A program made the translations under genes and the position numbers. Of a stretch of DNA of 64,000 bases, positions 7,685 through 16,497 are shown piece by piece. This DNA is from UBA4744 sp963707435. Lineage in GTDB: Bacteria; Actinomycetota; Acidimicrobiia; Spongiisociales; UBA4744. Under the pieces are notes generated by a model. That model searched no databases. It was not told the DNA's origin and saw only the letters and a program-made list of their open reading frames with translations. The DNA lies in NCBI GenBank assembly GCA_963707435.1, contig CAVPPF010000003.1:62001-126000 (forward strand). Reading direction: 5' to 3'. Within the stretch, counting starts at the first letter, position 1, and each line of letters begins with the position of its first letter.

Positions 7685-8719
7685 GTTCCGAGGTTAGCCC
7701 TCTGCGGGTGAATTCCCGAGGAGCGCGGCTCGTCCCATCGATCCGGGCGAACTAGGCCTCGTCGGGCTGGTTCGACCTTGGGAAGCGCTCGATCCAGCTT
7801 TCTGGTCGCTTCTTCCTCATCGACATTGAGCGCGAACCGCAGCTCGCTGGTCAGGGTCAGACGTGCCTTGGACAGCATCCGCTTCAACGCCGGCGAAATC
7901 CCCTTCGTCTGCTGGGAGTACGTCAGGTCGCGGACGACCTCAGCCACCTGGTAGATGTCGCCCGACGTCATCTTCTCATTGAGGACCTTGTACCAGCGAC
8001 TCCAGTTGCTGCCGGCCTCCTGCGGTGGTTCCTTGAACGATGCGAAGACCTTGCGGGCCTGGTTCTTGCTGATGACCGGACGAATGGTGTCCTCGATATT
8101 GGCGATGGGCAGCAGCACCGTGAGCTGGTCGGTGGCAATCTCGAGCTGGTAGTAGTCCTGGCGGTTTCCGGCCACGGTCTGCTTGACCTTCTTGACGATG
8201 ACGGCCGCTCCGTGATGGGGATGGACGACTTTGTCGCCGATAGAGAAAGCAGGCGGCTTTTTCGTTCGGGCAGCCGGCTTTGCCGCAGCGTCCTCGGCTC
8301 TTCTTGGCGGCCGCCTTGCGGGGCGCCGCAGCTGGCTTCTTGGCGGCAGCAGCAGGCTTCTTGGCCGCGGCCGTCTTCGTCGCAGCAGCAGGCTTTCCGG
8401 CGGCCGCCGTCTTCTTTGCCGCAGCAGGCTTCCTCGCGGCAGCAGCCGGTTTCTTCGCGGCAGCAGCCGGCTTCCTGGCCGCAGCCGTCTTCGTCGCAGC
8501 AGCAGCCGGTTTCTTCGCCGCAGCAGCCGTCTTCTTGGCGGGCGCCGGTTTCGTGGCCGCAGCAGCCGTCTTCCTGGCCGCAGCCGTCTTCGTCGCAGCA
8601 GCAGCCGGTTTCTTCGCCGCAGCAGCCGTCTTCTTGGCGGGCGCCGGTTTCTTCGCCGCAGCAGCCGTCTTCTTGGCGGGCGCGGCTTTGCTACTGGTTG
8701 TCGTCTTCTTGGTCGCCAT
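7681..8719 (-). CDS. carD: CarD/CdnL RNA-polymerase-binding regulator with histone-H1-like N-terminal tail (frameshifted)
   Basis: Residues 1 to about 140 are almost only A, K, P and T in H1-like repeats (AKKTAAAAKKPAPAKK), ending in AAKKAEDAAAKPAARTKKPP. The frame then shifts: near 8300 AAGAAGAGCC carries one extra base, and removing it joins the tail to FSIGDKVVHPHHGAAVIV, the RNAP-beta-binding Tudor-like domain. The helical DNA-binding part follows, with the minor-groove Trp region NWSRWYKVLNEK and AEVVRDLTYSQQTKGIS. CarD binds RNA polymerase and stabilises open promoter complexes, classically at rRNA promoters. The deposited frame runs to 7681, but removing one C in GCCCGAC near 7757 gives EPADEA and a stop at 7752, closer to normal CarD ends. 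The tail is the unusual part. Confidence 0.85.
8290..8700. repeat. In-gene tandem repeats coding Ala/Lys/Pro motifs
   Basis: Imperfect repeats of about 21-48 bases built from GCAGCAGCCGTCTTCTTGG-type units encode the H1-like tail of CarD. Such DNA is prone to slippage, so repeat number may vary between strains or be misassembled. Confidence 0.75.
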
Positions 8720-8797
8720 AGATCCCTGCGTCGAGTCGGAGCGGCAATGGTAGTCAGTTATCGGTCATCCGTGGTCGGTTGTGCAGCCCGGGAACGT

Positions 8798-9880
8798 TCA
8801 GAGCTCGACCGAATGGTCCCAGGCGCGGATCGTCTCCAGCATCCGGTCGAAGAGCAACCGCAGTTGCGTGGCTCGCGCCCGGCCGATCCCGGCGATGTCA
8901 TCCAGTTCATCGACCGACGCGTTCAACATCTTCTGGAAGTCCTTGAAGTGCTTGACAATGCCGTCGCGAACGGGCTCGGGAAGACGTGGAACCTGCGAGA
9001 GGAGTCGCACACCGAGCGGACGGGTGTGACTGTCGGGATGGTCGAATCCGAGGGCGGCTGCAACCGCATCCGGGTCGCTCAGATCGACCGTGGGGAGCGA
9101 CTCCAGCTGGGTCAATGCCTGATTCAGGCGCTTGGCCGTTACGGGCCGAACATAATCCCGGATCACGAGGTTGCGAAGATCGGTGGTGCCGTGCAAGAGA
9201 TCGGCCAATTGCAGGGTGATGAGTCCACCCTCACCGCCGAGTCCCACGGCATCTTTCTCGATGTCCGCGCCGATGCGGCGCACGAGTTCGGCTCGCTGCA
9301 CGACCTGCACAACCGCCCGGTAGGTCATGAGATCGGCCACCTCTTCGCGGGTCAGCCGCTCCTCGGCCTCTTCCAACCTGCGCCGGAAACGTTCGAGCGT
9401 CAACAATTCCTGATTGACCTCGGCGGCCAGAACCGTCGGGCTCTGCAGCTCATGCTTCTCACCTCCGAGGAACAGAGTCGCGACCCGCCGGTCCTCACTG
9501 ACGGCCACCACCGGGAGACCGGTCTGCCGGGCGACTCGCTCGGCGGTCCGGTAGCGAGCTCCCGTCTCCTGCGTGGCCACCGCAGGGTCGGGCAGCAGGT
9601 GAACATTGACCCGGAGGATCTTCTGCCATTGATGATCGAGGACGATTGCCCCATCCATCTTCGCCAGCTCGGCCAGCCGGGCAGGTGTGAAATCCGAATC
9701 GGTCAGCTGGAAACCACCGGTACAGATGCTGTCAACGGCGGGGCCGTACCCCAGCACGATCAGGGCGCCGTTGCGATGCTGAATGATCCGGCCCAGCGCC
9801 TCGCGCAACGGGGTACCGGGAGCAAGACGCTGCAGGGTATTCAGAAGTCCGGAAGATGACGAGGGCATCGACAGGATCAT
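8798..9880 (-). CDS. disA: Diadenylate cyclase, DNA integrity scanning protein
   Basis: Makes cyclic di-AMP from two ATP while scanning DNA for branched structures. The N-terminal DAC domain has the family motifs MDGAIVLD (DGA) and ARYRTAERVARQTG (RHR variant RYRTAE). A long helical linker follows (ERFRRRLEEAEERLTREEV), then a C-terminal helix-hairpin-helix DNA-binding end (ELDDIAGIGRARATQLRLL). Two ATGs (9880 and 9868) are possible starts; neither has a clear Shine-Dalgarno. About 360 residues, normal length. Frame intact. The neighbour RadA is known to interact with DisA in Bacillus and mycobacteria. Confidence 0.93.
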   Translation of the reverse strand: MILSMPSSSSGLLNTLQRLAPGTPLREALGRIIQHRNGALIVLGYGPAVDSICTGGFQLTDSDFTPARLAELAKMDGAIVLDHQWQKILRVNVHLLPDPAVATQETGARYRTAERVARQTGLPVVAVSEDRRVATLFLGGEKHELQSPTVLAAEVNQELLTLERFRRRLEEAEERLTREEVADLMTYRAVVQVVQRAELVRRIGADIEKDAVGLGGEGGLITLQLADLLHGTTDLRNLVIRDYVRPVTAKRLNQALTQLESLPTVDLSDPDAVAAALGFDHPDSHTRPLGVRLLSQVPRLPEPVRDGIVKHFKDFQKMLNASVDELDDIAGIGRARATQLRLLFDRMLETIRAWDHSVEL

Positions 9881-9923
9881 AGTTGGTTGGCAAGGCTCGC
9901 CCGTTCTTCCTGGCCTTGTCGTG

Positions 9924-11234
9924 TTACCCCTGGTGCTCTCGCCATCCGGGAAGGGCCAGATCGAGCGCTTCGCGGATGCCCATCCGGGTTCCCTTATGGG
10001 GCGCGACGCTGGTCGGTATGCCCAGCCGGGCGGCTTCTTCCACCCGACGGGTCTCATGGGCGACGGGTCGCAGTTCGCCCGTGAGGCCCACCTCACCCCA
10101 GGCGGCCAGCGGACCAAGCGGCCGGTCGAGCCGCGACGAGGCGAGCGCCAGAGCCACCGGCAGGTCGGTGGCCGGTTCGGTGAGCCGGAGCCCCCCGACA
10201 ATGTTGACGTACACCTCCTGGTCGGAGAACGAGAGCCCGGCGTGTCTGTCCAGGATGGCCAGCATCTGGTGGACCCGGGACGGCTCGACACCTCGAACGC
10301 TCCGCCGCGGTTGGGGAAGCGTGGTCGGCGCAGCGAGGGCCTGCACCTCGACCAGGACCGGCCGGCGACCCTCAACCGTTGGGAAGGCGAGGGTCCCCGG
10401 GACGGCTCCGCGCCAATCAGCGAGAAAGGCGGCCGAGGGGTCCGCCACCTCCCGGAGACCTTCGTGGGCCATCTCGAAGAAGCCCATCAAATGGGTTGCC
10501 CCGAAACGGTTCTTGAGGCTGCGCAACCCCCGCAGACCCGACTCGCTCTCACCTTCCAGGTAGAGCACCACATCGACCATGTGCTCGAGCGTCTTCGGAC
10601 CGGCGATACCCCCGTCTTTGGTGACGTGGCCGACGAGCACCGACGCCGTTCCCGAGTCCTTGGCATACCGCATCACGCGAGCTGCGCACTCCCGCACCTG
10701 CGACACCGAACCCGGGGCACTGCCCACCTCATTGGCCACCACCGTCTGGATGGAGTCGATCACGAGCAGATCGGGACGCATTTGATCTGCTGCTCCCAGG
10801 ATCTCGTCGATGTCGGCCTCGGCGAGCAGAAACACCTCGCTGCCATCGATGTCGAGCCGGTCGGCGCGAAGACCCACCTGCTCGGCGGACTCCTCGGCCG
10901 AAGCGATGAGCACCTTTGAGCCGCCGGCCGCCAGGGCACCGGCGACCTGCAACACGAGTGTGGATTTGCCGACACCGGGTTCACCACCGAGAAGCACCAC
11001 CGCACCGGGAACAAACCCACCGCCGAGCACCCGATCGATTTCTCCGATGCCTGCAGCTACTCGAGCAACCGTCGCCCCACCGGCTTTCGAGAGAGGGATC
11101 GGGGACGGCGAGCTACGTCGTGACCTGGTGGGCCCGTCTGCCACCTGCACCAGGCCCTCTGATACACGGCATTGCGGGCAGAACCCCATCCACTTGGCCG
11201 ATCGATAACCGCATGCGGTGCAGGAGTATGTCAT
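9924..11234 (-). CDS. radA: DNA repair protein RadA (Sms)
   Basis: Branch-migration ATPase of homologous recombination. 436 residues in order: N-terminal C4 zinc finger (CTACGYRSAKWMGFCPQC), RecA-like ATPase with Walker A GGEPGVGKST and Walker B DLLVIDSIQ, the RadA-specific KNRFG motif (LKNRFGATHLMGFFEM), and a C-terminal Lon-protease-like domain without a protease dyad (VNIVGGLRLTEPATDLPVALALASS). I chose the ATG giving MTYSCTACGY, as family members start at the zinc finger. Upstream of disA, 43 bases apart, same strand. Confidence 0.95.
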   Translation of the reverse strand: MTYSCTACGYRSAKWMGFCPQCRVSEGLVQVADGPTRSRRSSPSPIPLSKAGGATVARVAAGIGEIDRVLGGGFVPGAVVLLGGEPGVGKSTLVLQVAGALAAGGSKVLIASAEESAEQVGLRADRLDIDGSEVFLLAEADIDEILGAADQMRPDLLVIDSIQTVVANEVGSAPGSVSQVRECAARVMRYAKDSGTASVLVGHVTKDGGIAGPKTLEHMVDVVLYLEGESESGLRGLRSLKNRFGATHLMGFFEMAHEGLREVADPSAAFLADWRGAVPGTLAFPTVEGRRPVLVEVQALAAPTTLPQPRRSVRGVEPSRVHQMLAILDRHAGLSFSDQEVYVNIVGGLRLTEPATDLPVALALASSRLDRPLGPLAAWGEVGLTGELRPVAHETRRVEEAARLGIPTSVAPHKGTRMGIREALDLALPGWREHQG

Positions 11235-11245
11235 GAGACCGGATG

Positions 11246-11371
11246 TTATCGGTCCCGGGTGACGTAAAACGTGGCGGTTATGATGCCCACGACGGCGGCC
11301 AGCACGACGAGTGCAGCAAGAACACTGCCCAAAGTCCAGGTCTCGGCCGTCCTGATCACAAAGTAACTCAC
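11246..11371 (-). CDS. Possible 41-residue single-pass membrane protein
   Basis: A short open frame starting GTG encodes MSYFVIRTAETW, then one strongly hydrophobic segment of about 22 residues (GSVLAALVVLAAVVGIITAT) and a basic/acidic end (YVTRDR), stopping 11 bases upstream of radA. No Shine-Dalgarno is visible, but TATTGT lies 9 bases upstream of the GTG, which would suit a leaderless transcript. The clean one-helix pattern argues for a real gene; the small size and absence of a known family keep confidence low. Confidence 0.4.
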   Translation of the reverse strand: MSYFVIRTAETWTLGSVLAALVVLAAVVGIITATFYVTRDR

Positions 11372-11409
11372 GCGCGTGGCACAATACCGCGGACGAGGAA
11401 GGATGTCTC

Positions 11410-12318
11410 TTGACGCAGCAGACCTGCAGCAATTGCGGGGCCAACTTCGAGGATCAGCAGTTCTGTCCTGATTGTGGCCAATGGGTTGACCCTCTGGATG
11501 AGACCCACTTCGAGGAGTTCACCCTCGGTGACTCCCCGCCGGCCGGCGATGACGACCCGATGGTCACCGTCTCCGATGTGTCCCCGATCCGGCAAATAAT
11601 CAACTGCCCCTCGTGCGGCGCTGCCAACCCCGAACACAACCGCCACTGCGAGGAGTGCGGAGCCCGGATCGGCCAGGGTCCCCTGCCGGTTGCTCCCCAA
11701 CCCATGATCCGGACGACCGCCGGAGCACGCGCCCTGGCTGTGATTCTGGGAGTCGTGGCCGTGGTCGCCGTGATCGCCTTTGCGTGGAATGCGCTCTTCG
11801 GCGGAGACGACGAACCGGCCCCCGACGGTACCTCAACCACAACGACCACCGCACCGGCTGCCAGCTCGCAGCAGTTCGTTCCCATCTCCGTGACCTGTTC
11901 CAGCACCCTGGAAACAGCCTCGGGTTCGTTCGCATGTGAGAACCTGGTGGACGGAACCGACCGCTATTGGAACGACCAGTCGGCCCAGGGCCGGGATGCC
12001 TTCATCGAGTTCACCTTCGCCGAGCCGATCGCGATCGAGCAGATCGTCTTCAAGAACGTGGTGGACGACGAGAGCTTCAGGAAGAACTACCGGGTCAAGG
12101 GATATGAGATCGTCACCGACGATCTGCCGGATCAACAGTTCATCGATCAGCTCGACGACGACAACCGATCTCAGTTGATTCTGCTGGCCACGCTCCGGAC
12201 CCGACAGCTCACCTTCCGGGTGACGAGCACCTACGCGGCCGAAGCGGTCACCGGTGAGACCCCCTTCAACGAACTGGCCATCGACGAGTTCGAGTTCTAC
12301 GGCCGCCCGGCCGGATAG
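11410..12318 (+). CDS. Zinc-ribbon, single-TM surface protein with NADase-type glycan-binding (discoidin-like) domain
   Basis: 302 residues: two zinc ribbons at the N-terminus (CSNCGANFEDQQFCPDC and CPSCGAANPEHNRHCEEC), one membrane helix near residues 103-127, a Thr-rich linker, and a C-terminal galactose-binding-like beta domain from about residue 155 (CENLVDGTDRYWNDQSAQG, IEFTFAEPIAIEQIVFKN). This matches zinc-ribbon proteins with a discoidin-like domain. The topology implies the ribbons are cytoplasmic and the sugar-binding fold outside. The TTG start is fixed by AAGGA six bases upstream; the nearby ATG is out of frame. Divergent from radA, convergent with the transporter operon. Function unknown. 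Confidence 0.75.
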   Translation: MTQQTCSNCGANFEDQQFCPDCGQWVDPLDETHFEEFTLGDSPPAGDDDPMVTVSDVSPIRQIINCPSCGAANPEHNRHCEECGARIGQGPLPVAPQPMIRTTAGARALAVILGVVAVVAVIAFAWNALFGGDDEPAPDGTSTTTTTAPAASSQQFVPISVTCSSTLETASGSFACENLVDGTDRYWNDQSAQGRDAFIEFTFAEPIAIEQIVFKNVVDDESFRKNYRVKGYEIVTDDLPDQQFIDQLDDDNRSQLILLATLRTRQLTFRVTSTYAAEAVTGETPFNELAIDEFEFYGRPAG

Positions 12319-12388
12319 GCAGTCGTCAGTTCTGAGCAGTCAGTAGTTGGAACCGCGATCGGCCGTTGGCCGCCCAGTGAGAACTGAA

Positions 12389-12410
12389 CGGGCGGCCCAT
12401 GGGCCGCCCG
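12389..12410. terminator. Perfect palindromic hairpin between convergent genes
   Basis: CGGGCGGCCC, AT, GGGCCGCCCG forms a self-complementary 22-mer between two convergent genes, flanked by GAACTGAA and GAACTGATT. No T-run follows on either strand, so termination is plausible but unproved. A very similar hairpin with similar flanks recurs at 18459-18480, so it is also part of a dispersed repeat. Confidence 0.55.
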
Positions 12411-12442
12411 AACTGATTCCTGAAGACCGCGAGCGGCGCGAG

Positions 12443-13714
12443 CTACTCCTTCACGTATGGCTGGCCGTCGGCGGCGGGCGGCCTGGCCTTTCCGACCAAT
12501 CCGGCCACCACGATGATGGTGACGATGTAAGGGGCCATGAGCAGGAACTCGCCCGGAATTGGTGTTTGCAGAATCGCCAGCTTGTTCTGGAGCGAGTCTG
12601 CGAAACCGAACACCAGGCCCGCTCCGAGCGCTCCCACGGGGTGCCATCGTCCAAAGATCATCGCCGCCAGGCCTATGAAGCCGCGGCCGGCCGTCATGTT
12701 TTCGTCGAAGCTTCCCGCCGAACCGATCGTGAAGAACGCTCCACCCATTCCGGCAATGAGCCCACCCAGCATCACGTTCAAGTAGCGGAGCCTGAACACG
12801 TTGATGCCAACCGTGTCGGCCGCTTTGGGGTGCTCGCCGACGGCCCGGGATCGCAAACCCCACCGGGTTCGGAACAATCCGAACGTCATAACACCGACCA
12901 AAACAAACATTGCGTAGACGAAGAAGTTGTGGTCGAACAGAATCGGCCCAATCACCGGTATGTCACCCAGCAGTGGGATCTTGTACGGCGCCAGGATCCG
13001 TACGTCATTGAGTTCCGGGTTTCGGACCAGGATCTGCGACGTGAGGAACGAGGTGAGTCCGAGGGCGAAGATATTGATCACCACCCCGGCAATGATCTGG
13101 TCGACCCGGTACCGGATCGCCAGGACGGCCAACCCGAGTGCGAGAACCGCACCGGTGAGCATCCCGGCCAGAATGCCAACCCATGGACCAAGGCTGGACC
13201 CGATCAGGGCGCCCATGAAGGCACCCCCGAGGAGCATGCCTTCGATCCCAATATTGATCACCGCCACCCGCTCACACATCACTCCGGACAGCGCCCCGAA
13301 TGTGATCGGAACGCTCTTGGTTACCGAGAGCTGCAGCATCCCGACCAGGCTGAACTCCTTTCCGGCGGCCGCCCATCCGAGAAAGGCAAAGATGAACAGC
13401 AGGAGAGCGAATCCCAGGACGAGCGTCGATCGCTTGCCGAAACCGCGGGTCAGTTGAATCCCTGCAAAGAAGGCAAGCACCGCGGCGGTAACGTACCCGA
13501 GACCGGCGGACGGCAGCACCAGATCCGGGAAGTTTGCAAACCGATCCCCCGCCCTTGCCAAACCAAAGGTTGAGTCCCCTTCGGTGCCGATTGCGAATAT
13601 GAATAGCACGAAGGCTGCCAGAGCCAGATAAATGACACCGACGATGCGCGCCCTGCGTATCTCGGCCGGTGTTCTGATTTCGGCCGAGACGGCCGGTGCA
13701 GTGGTAGCGCTCAT
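12443..13714 (-). CDS. ABC transporter permease, BmpA/nucleoside type (second permease)
   Basis: About 10 hydrophobic segments and the BPD_transp_2 family core (SVTKSVPITFGALSGVMCER, INIGIEGMLLGGAFMGA, RSRAVGEHPKAADTVGINV). With the preceding permease it forms the membrane channel of a BmpA-type importer, a class that takes up nucleosides in streptococci and Treponema. The ATG giving MSATTAPA overlaps the stop of the upstream permease as ATGA, so I prefer it to one three codons earlier. Last gene of a four-gene operon. Substrate not provable from sequence. Confidence 0.9.
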   Translation of the reverse strand: MSATTAPAVSAEIRTPAEIRRARIVGVIYLALAAFVLFIFAIGTEGDSTFGLARAGDRFANFPDLVLPSAGLGYVTAAVLAFFAGIQLTRGFGKRSTLVLGFALLLFIFAFLGWAAAGKEFSLVGMLQLSVTKSVPITFGALSGVMCERVAVINIGIEGMLLGGAFMGALIGSSLGPWVGILAGMLTGAVLALGLAVLAIRYRVDQIIAGVVINIFALGLTSFLTSQILVRNPELNDVRILAPYKIPLLGDIPVIGPILFDHNFFVYAMFVLVGVMTFGLFRTRWGLRSRAVGEHPKAADTVGINVFRLRYLNVMLGGLIAGMGGAFFTIGSAGSFDENMTAGRGFIGLAAMIFGRWHPVGALGAGLVFGFADSLQNKLAILQTPIPGEFLLMAPYIVTIIVVAGLVGKARPPAADGQPYVKE

Positions 13715-14949
13715 GCGGACCACCCTTTCGTCAATTGTTCGGCTCCCTTACCGGCCTTGACCCGGAACACGGCCCGGATCAGAGCCGGAGCAGCGATGAA
13801 CACGATGATCAGCGCCTGGACGATCGTCACGAGGTCGATGCCAACGGAACTGGCCGCCTGCATCTTCAAACCACCGGCCCGCAGCGCCCCGAACAGCAGC
13901 CCCGCCAAGACAACACCAAATGGATGGGATCTCCCCAGCAGAGCGAGCGCGATGGCGTCAAAGCCGATCGATGCAGAAAACCCTGGCGAGCCTCGGTGGA
14001 GGACCCCGATAACCTGATTGGCCCCGGCGATCCCGGCCATCGCACCTGCGAACGCCATCACCAACACGTAGGCCCGGGTGACGCTGATTCCGGCATAACG
14101 CGCGCCGGCCGGGTTGTACCCCACTGCCCGAAACTCATAGCCGATGGTCGACTTGAAGAGCAACCAATAGGCAAACCAGGCGACGAGCAACGCGAGAATG
14201 ATCCCCGCATGCACCCTGTATTGCGCCCCGAATAGCTTCGGGAGGCGGGCCGACTCGAGCACACTCTTGGAAATCGGATCGGTGCGGCCTTCGGCCTGAA
14301 TGAACGGCGTCTTCAAGGCCCAATCGACCAGCCGGATGGCGATCCAGTTCAGCATGATGGTCGTGATGACTTCGTGCGCCCCGGTCTTGGCTCGCAGCCA
14401 CCCGGGAAAGCCACCCCAGACTGCCCCTCCGATGATCCCGGCGATGATCGCCAGCGGCAGGTGGATGACGATGGGAAGACCATCGAACGAGAACCCGACC
14501 ATGAGTGCGCTCATGCCGCCGATCAGCATCTGCCCTTCCGCACCGATGTTGAACAGACCGGCACGGAAACCGATGGCCACCGCCAGGCCCGCCAGGATGA
14601 GCGGCGTTGCGGCCGTCAACGTCTCAGAGATTGCACCGACCGAACCGAATGACCCCTCGAACAAGCCGGCATACGCTTCGCCGATGGTACGGAACGTCTC
14701 AGTGAACGCTTCACCCGGCGACTCCCCCCACAACTCGAGCAGGTCAACGGTCGAGATGGCAATGATGAAAGCCCCAATGACTAGGGCACTAATCACGGCC
14801 AGAATGGGAACCAGGATCAACGACTGCCAGTCTGCTCCGATACCGGACAGTTGCTCCCACAGCTTCCCTGAGAACCCTTTGTCGTCCATGGTCTCCGGAT
14901 TGGAGGGGACCTCGGAACCCGTCTTGATCGGTTCTTGGTTGTCGTTCAT
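13711..14949 (-). CDS. ABC transporter permease, BmpA/nucleoside type (first permease)
   Basis: 412 residues with a hydrophilic N-terminus of about 40 residues, then around nine membrane helices. Family motifs are AATPLILAGLAVAIGFRAG, FNIGAEGQMLIGGM and HEVITTIMLNWIAIRL. It pairs with the downstream permease and the upstream double-ATPase. Both junctions are 4-base ATGA overlaps, pointing to coupled translation and fixed stoichiometry. Frame intact. Substrate class (nucleosides or similar) is by family, not shown here. Confidence 0.9.
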   Translation of the reverse strand: MNDNQEPIKTGSEVPSNPETMDDKGFSGKLWEQLSGIGADWQSLILVPILAVISALVIGAFIIAISTVDLLELWGESPGEAFTETFRTIGEAYAGLFEGSFGSVGAISETLTAATPLILAGLAVAIGFRAGLFNIGAEGQMLIGGMSALMVGFSFDGLPIVIHLPLAIIAGIIGGAVWGGFPGWLRAKTGAHEVITTIMLNWIAIRLVDWALKTPFIQAEGRTDPISKSVLESARLPKLFGAQYRVHAGIILALLVAWFAYWLLFKSTIGYEFRAVGYNPAGARYAGISVTRAYVLVMAFAGAMAGIAGANQVIGVLHRGSPGFSASIGFDAIALALLGRSHPFGVVLAGLLFGALRAGGLKMQAASSVGIDLVTIVQALIIVFIAAPALIRAVFRVKAGKGAEQLTKGWSA

Positions 14950-16454
14950 TCGATCCCCGCTCCTGCCATGAACAGACCGAGTTCGGTGGTTGAGGTTTCG
15001 TCCGGCCGCCGCTCGGCAATGACCTTGCCCCGGAACATGACCAGTATGCGGTCCGAGAGGGCCATGACCTCGTCGAGTTCGGTGGAGACAACCAGGATGG
15101 CGGCACCCTCATCTCGCTCCTGAACAATCCGTTCGTGGATGTACTCGATCGAACCAACATCGACGCCGCGGGTTGGTTGGGCAGCGATGACCAGTTTTAC
15201 GTCCCGGGAGAACTCTCGCGCCACGATGACCTTCTGCTGGTTGCCACCCGAAAGGTCGCCGACCTCAACATATATCGATGGCGTGCGAACGTCGTACTGC
15301 TCGACCAGGCGGGCGGCCGCCTCCTCGACCGCGCCCCAGTCCATGCGCACACCCGTGGAGAACGGCTCGAGATAGTACGAATCGAGCACCATGTTCTCGC
15401 TGACGGTGAAGGGAAGGACCAGCCCCGAACGCTGCCGATCCTCGGGGACATGGGCCACACTCCGGTCGTGGACCTCACGAGGTGTGGCATCGGTGATGTC
15501 CTGGCCGAGCAAGGTGACCGATCCCGACAGCACGTCTCGCAAGCCGGTCAGCGATTCAACCAGTTCGGTCTGGCCGTTGCCCTGGACACCGGCAATCCCG
15601 ACGATCTCTCCCGACCGGACGGTGAAAGAGACTTCGTCGACAACGGGGTGGTTGCGATCGTCCAGGACGACCAGATCCTTGACTTCGAGAACCGCTTCGC
15701 CCGGCGCCGCCTCTTCTTTCGAAACGATCAGCTCCACGGGCCGCCCGACCATCATCTCAGCAAGCTGGGACTCGTTGGCCTCGCCCGGGATGGCCTCCCC
15801 GACGATTGCCCCTCGCCGGAGCACGGCAATCCGGTCGGCAATGTGCAGCACCTCCTTGAGCTTGTGCGTGATGAAGACGATGCCCTTGCCGGCCTCTTGC
15901 AGCGAGTGCACAATTCCAAAGAAGTCATCCACTTCTTGCGGTGTGAGTACTGCGGTTGGCTCATCGAAGATGATGATCTCTGCTTCGCGGAAAAGCACTT
16001 TGAGGATCTCTACGCGCTGTTGGATCCCGACCGGAAGGTCTTCGATGATGGCATTCGGGTCCACTTCCAGGCCGTATCGGCTGGAGATGTCGCGCACATC
16101 CTCCTTGGCTTTCTTCATGTTGATGATGCCACCCGAGCCGGTCGGCTCAACTCCGAGTACCACGTTCTCGGCTACCGAGAAGACCGGGACCAGCATGAAG
16201 TGCTGATGCACCATGCCGATGCCGGCGGCGATGGCGTCACCCGGACCGGTGAAACTCTGGAGGGCCCCGTCGATGAGGATTTCTCCTTCGTCGGCCGTGT
16301 AGAGGCCGTAGAGAATGTTCATCAACGTGCTCTTGCCGGCACCGTTCTCTCCTAGCAGGCAGAGAATCTCTCCGGACCTTATGTTGAGATCGACGTGGTC
16401 GCTGGCCAAAACACCGGGAAACCGCTTCGTGATCCCTCGCAACTCGAGTTCCAC
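14946..16454 (-). CDS. ABC transporter ATP-binding protein with two ATPase domains (BmpA system)
   Basis: About 500 residues: the first nucleotide-binding domain has Walker A GENGAGKST and Walker B IIIFDEPTAVL, its signature is degenerate (DLPVGIQQRVEIL), and a second domain has LSGGNQQKVIVAREF. In the second domain Walker A is GVQGNGQTE, lacking the usual Lys, and Walker B is VIAAQPTRGVD, lacking the catalytic Asp-Glu pair, as is normal for carbohydrate/nucleoside importers of this type (RbsA-like). I chose the GTG giving MELELRGITKRFPG because GGAGG lies five bases upstream; a TTG start six codons earlier is possible. It follows the bmpA gene across a strong terminator-like hairpin. Confidence 0.9.
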   Translation of the reverse strand: MELELRGITKRFPGVLASDHVDLNIRSGEILCLLGENGAGKSTLMNILYGLYTADEGEILIDGALQSFTGPGDAIAAGIGMVHQHFMLVPVFSVAENVVLGVEPTGSGGIINMKKAKEDVRDISSRYGLEVDPNAIIEDLPVGIQQRVEILKVLFREAEIIIFDEPTAVLTPQEVDDFFGIVHSLQEAGKGIVFITHKLKEVLHIADRIAVLRRGAIVGEAIPGEANESQLAEMMVGRPVELIVSKEEAAPGEAVLEVKDLVVLDDRNHPVVDEVSFTVRSGEIVGIAGVQGNGQTELVESLTGLRDVLSGSVTLLGQDITDATPREVHDRSVAHVPEDRQRSGLVLPFTVSENMVLDSYYLEPFSTGVRMDWGAVEEAAARLVEQYDVRTPSIYVEVGDLSGGNQQKVIVAREFSRDVKLVIAAQPTRGVDVGSIEYIHERIVQERDEGAAILVVSTELDEVMALSDRILVMFRGKVIAERRPDETSTTELGLFMAGAGIE

Positions 16455-16497
16455 ACCCACCTCCAATACCAAGCAGCACCAGGGAGACTAGACGAAA

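Noticed and set aside
6350..7711. 453-codon plus-strand frame over ispD and PIN-TRAM
   Set aside because: Antisense shadow; His/Arg/Asp-rich and featureless, while the minus strand encodes clear families.
8290..8700. Regular short repeats that could suggest a CRISPR array
   Set aside because: Repeats are in-frame coding units of an Ala/Lys-rich protein with no unique spacers.
8231..9859. 542-codon plus-strand frame over carD and disA
   Set aside because: Antisense to the Ala/Lys repeats and to DisA; its Ser/Arg-rich start is only the reverse of the H1-like repeat.
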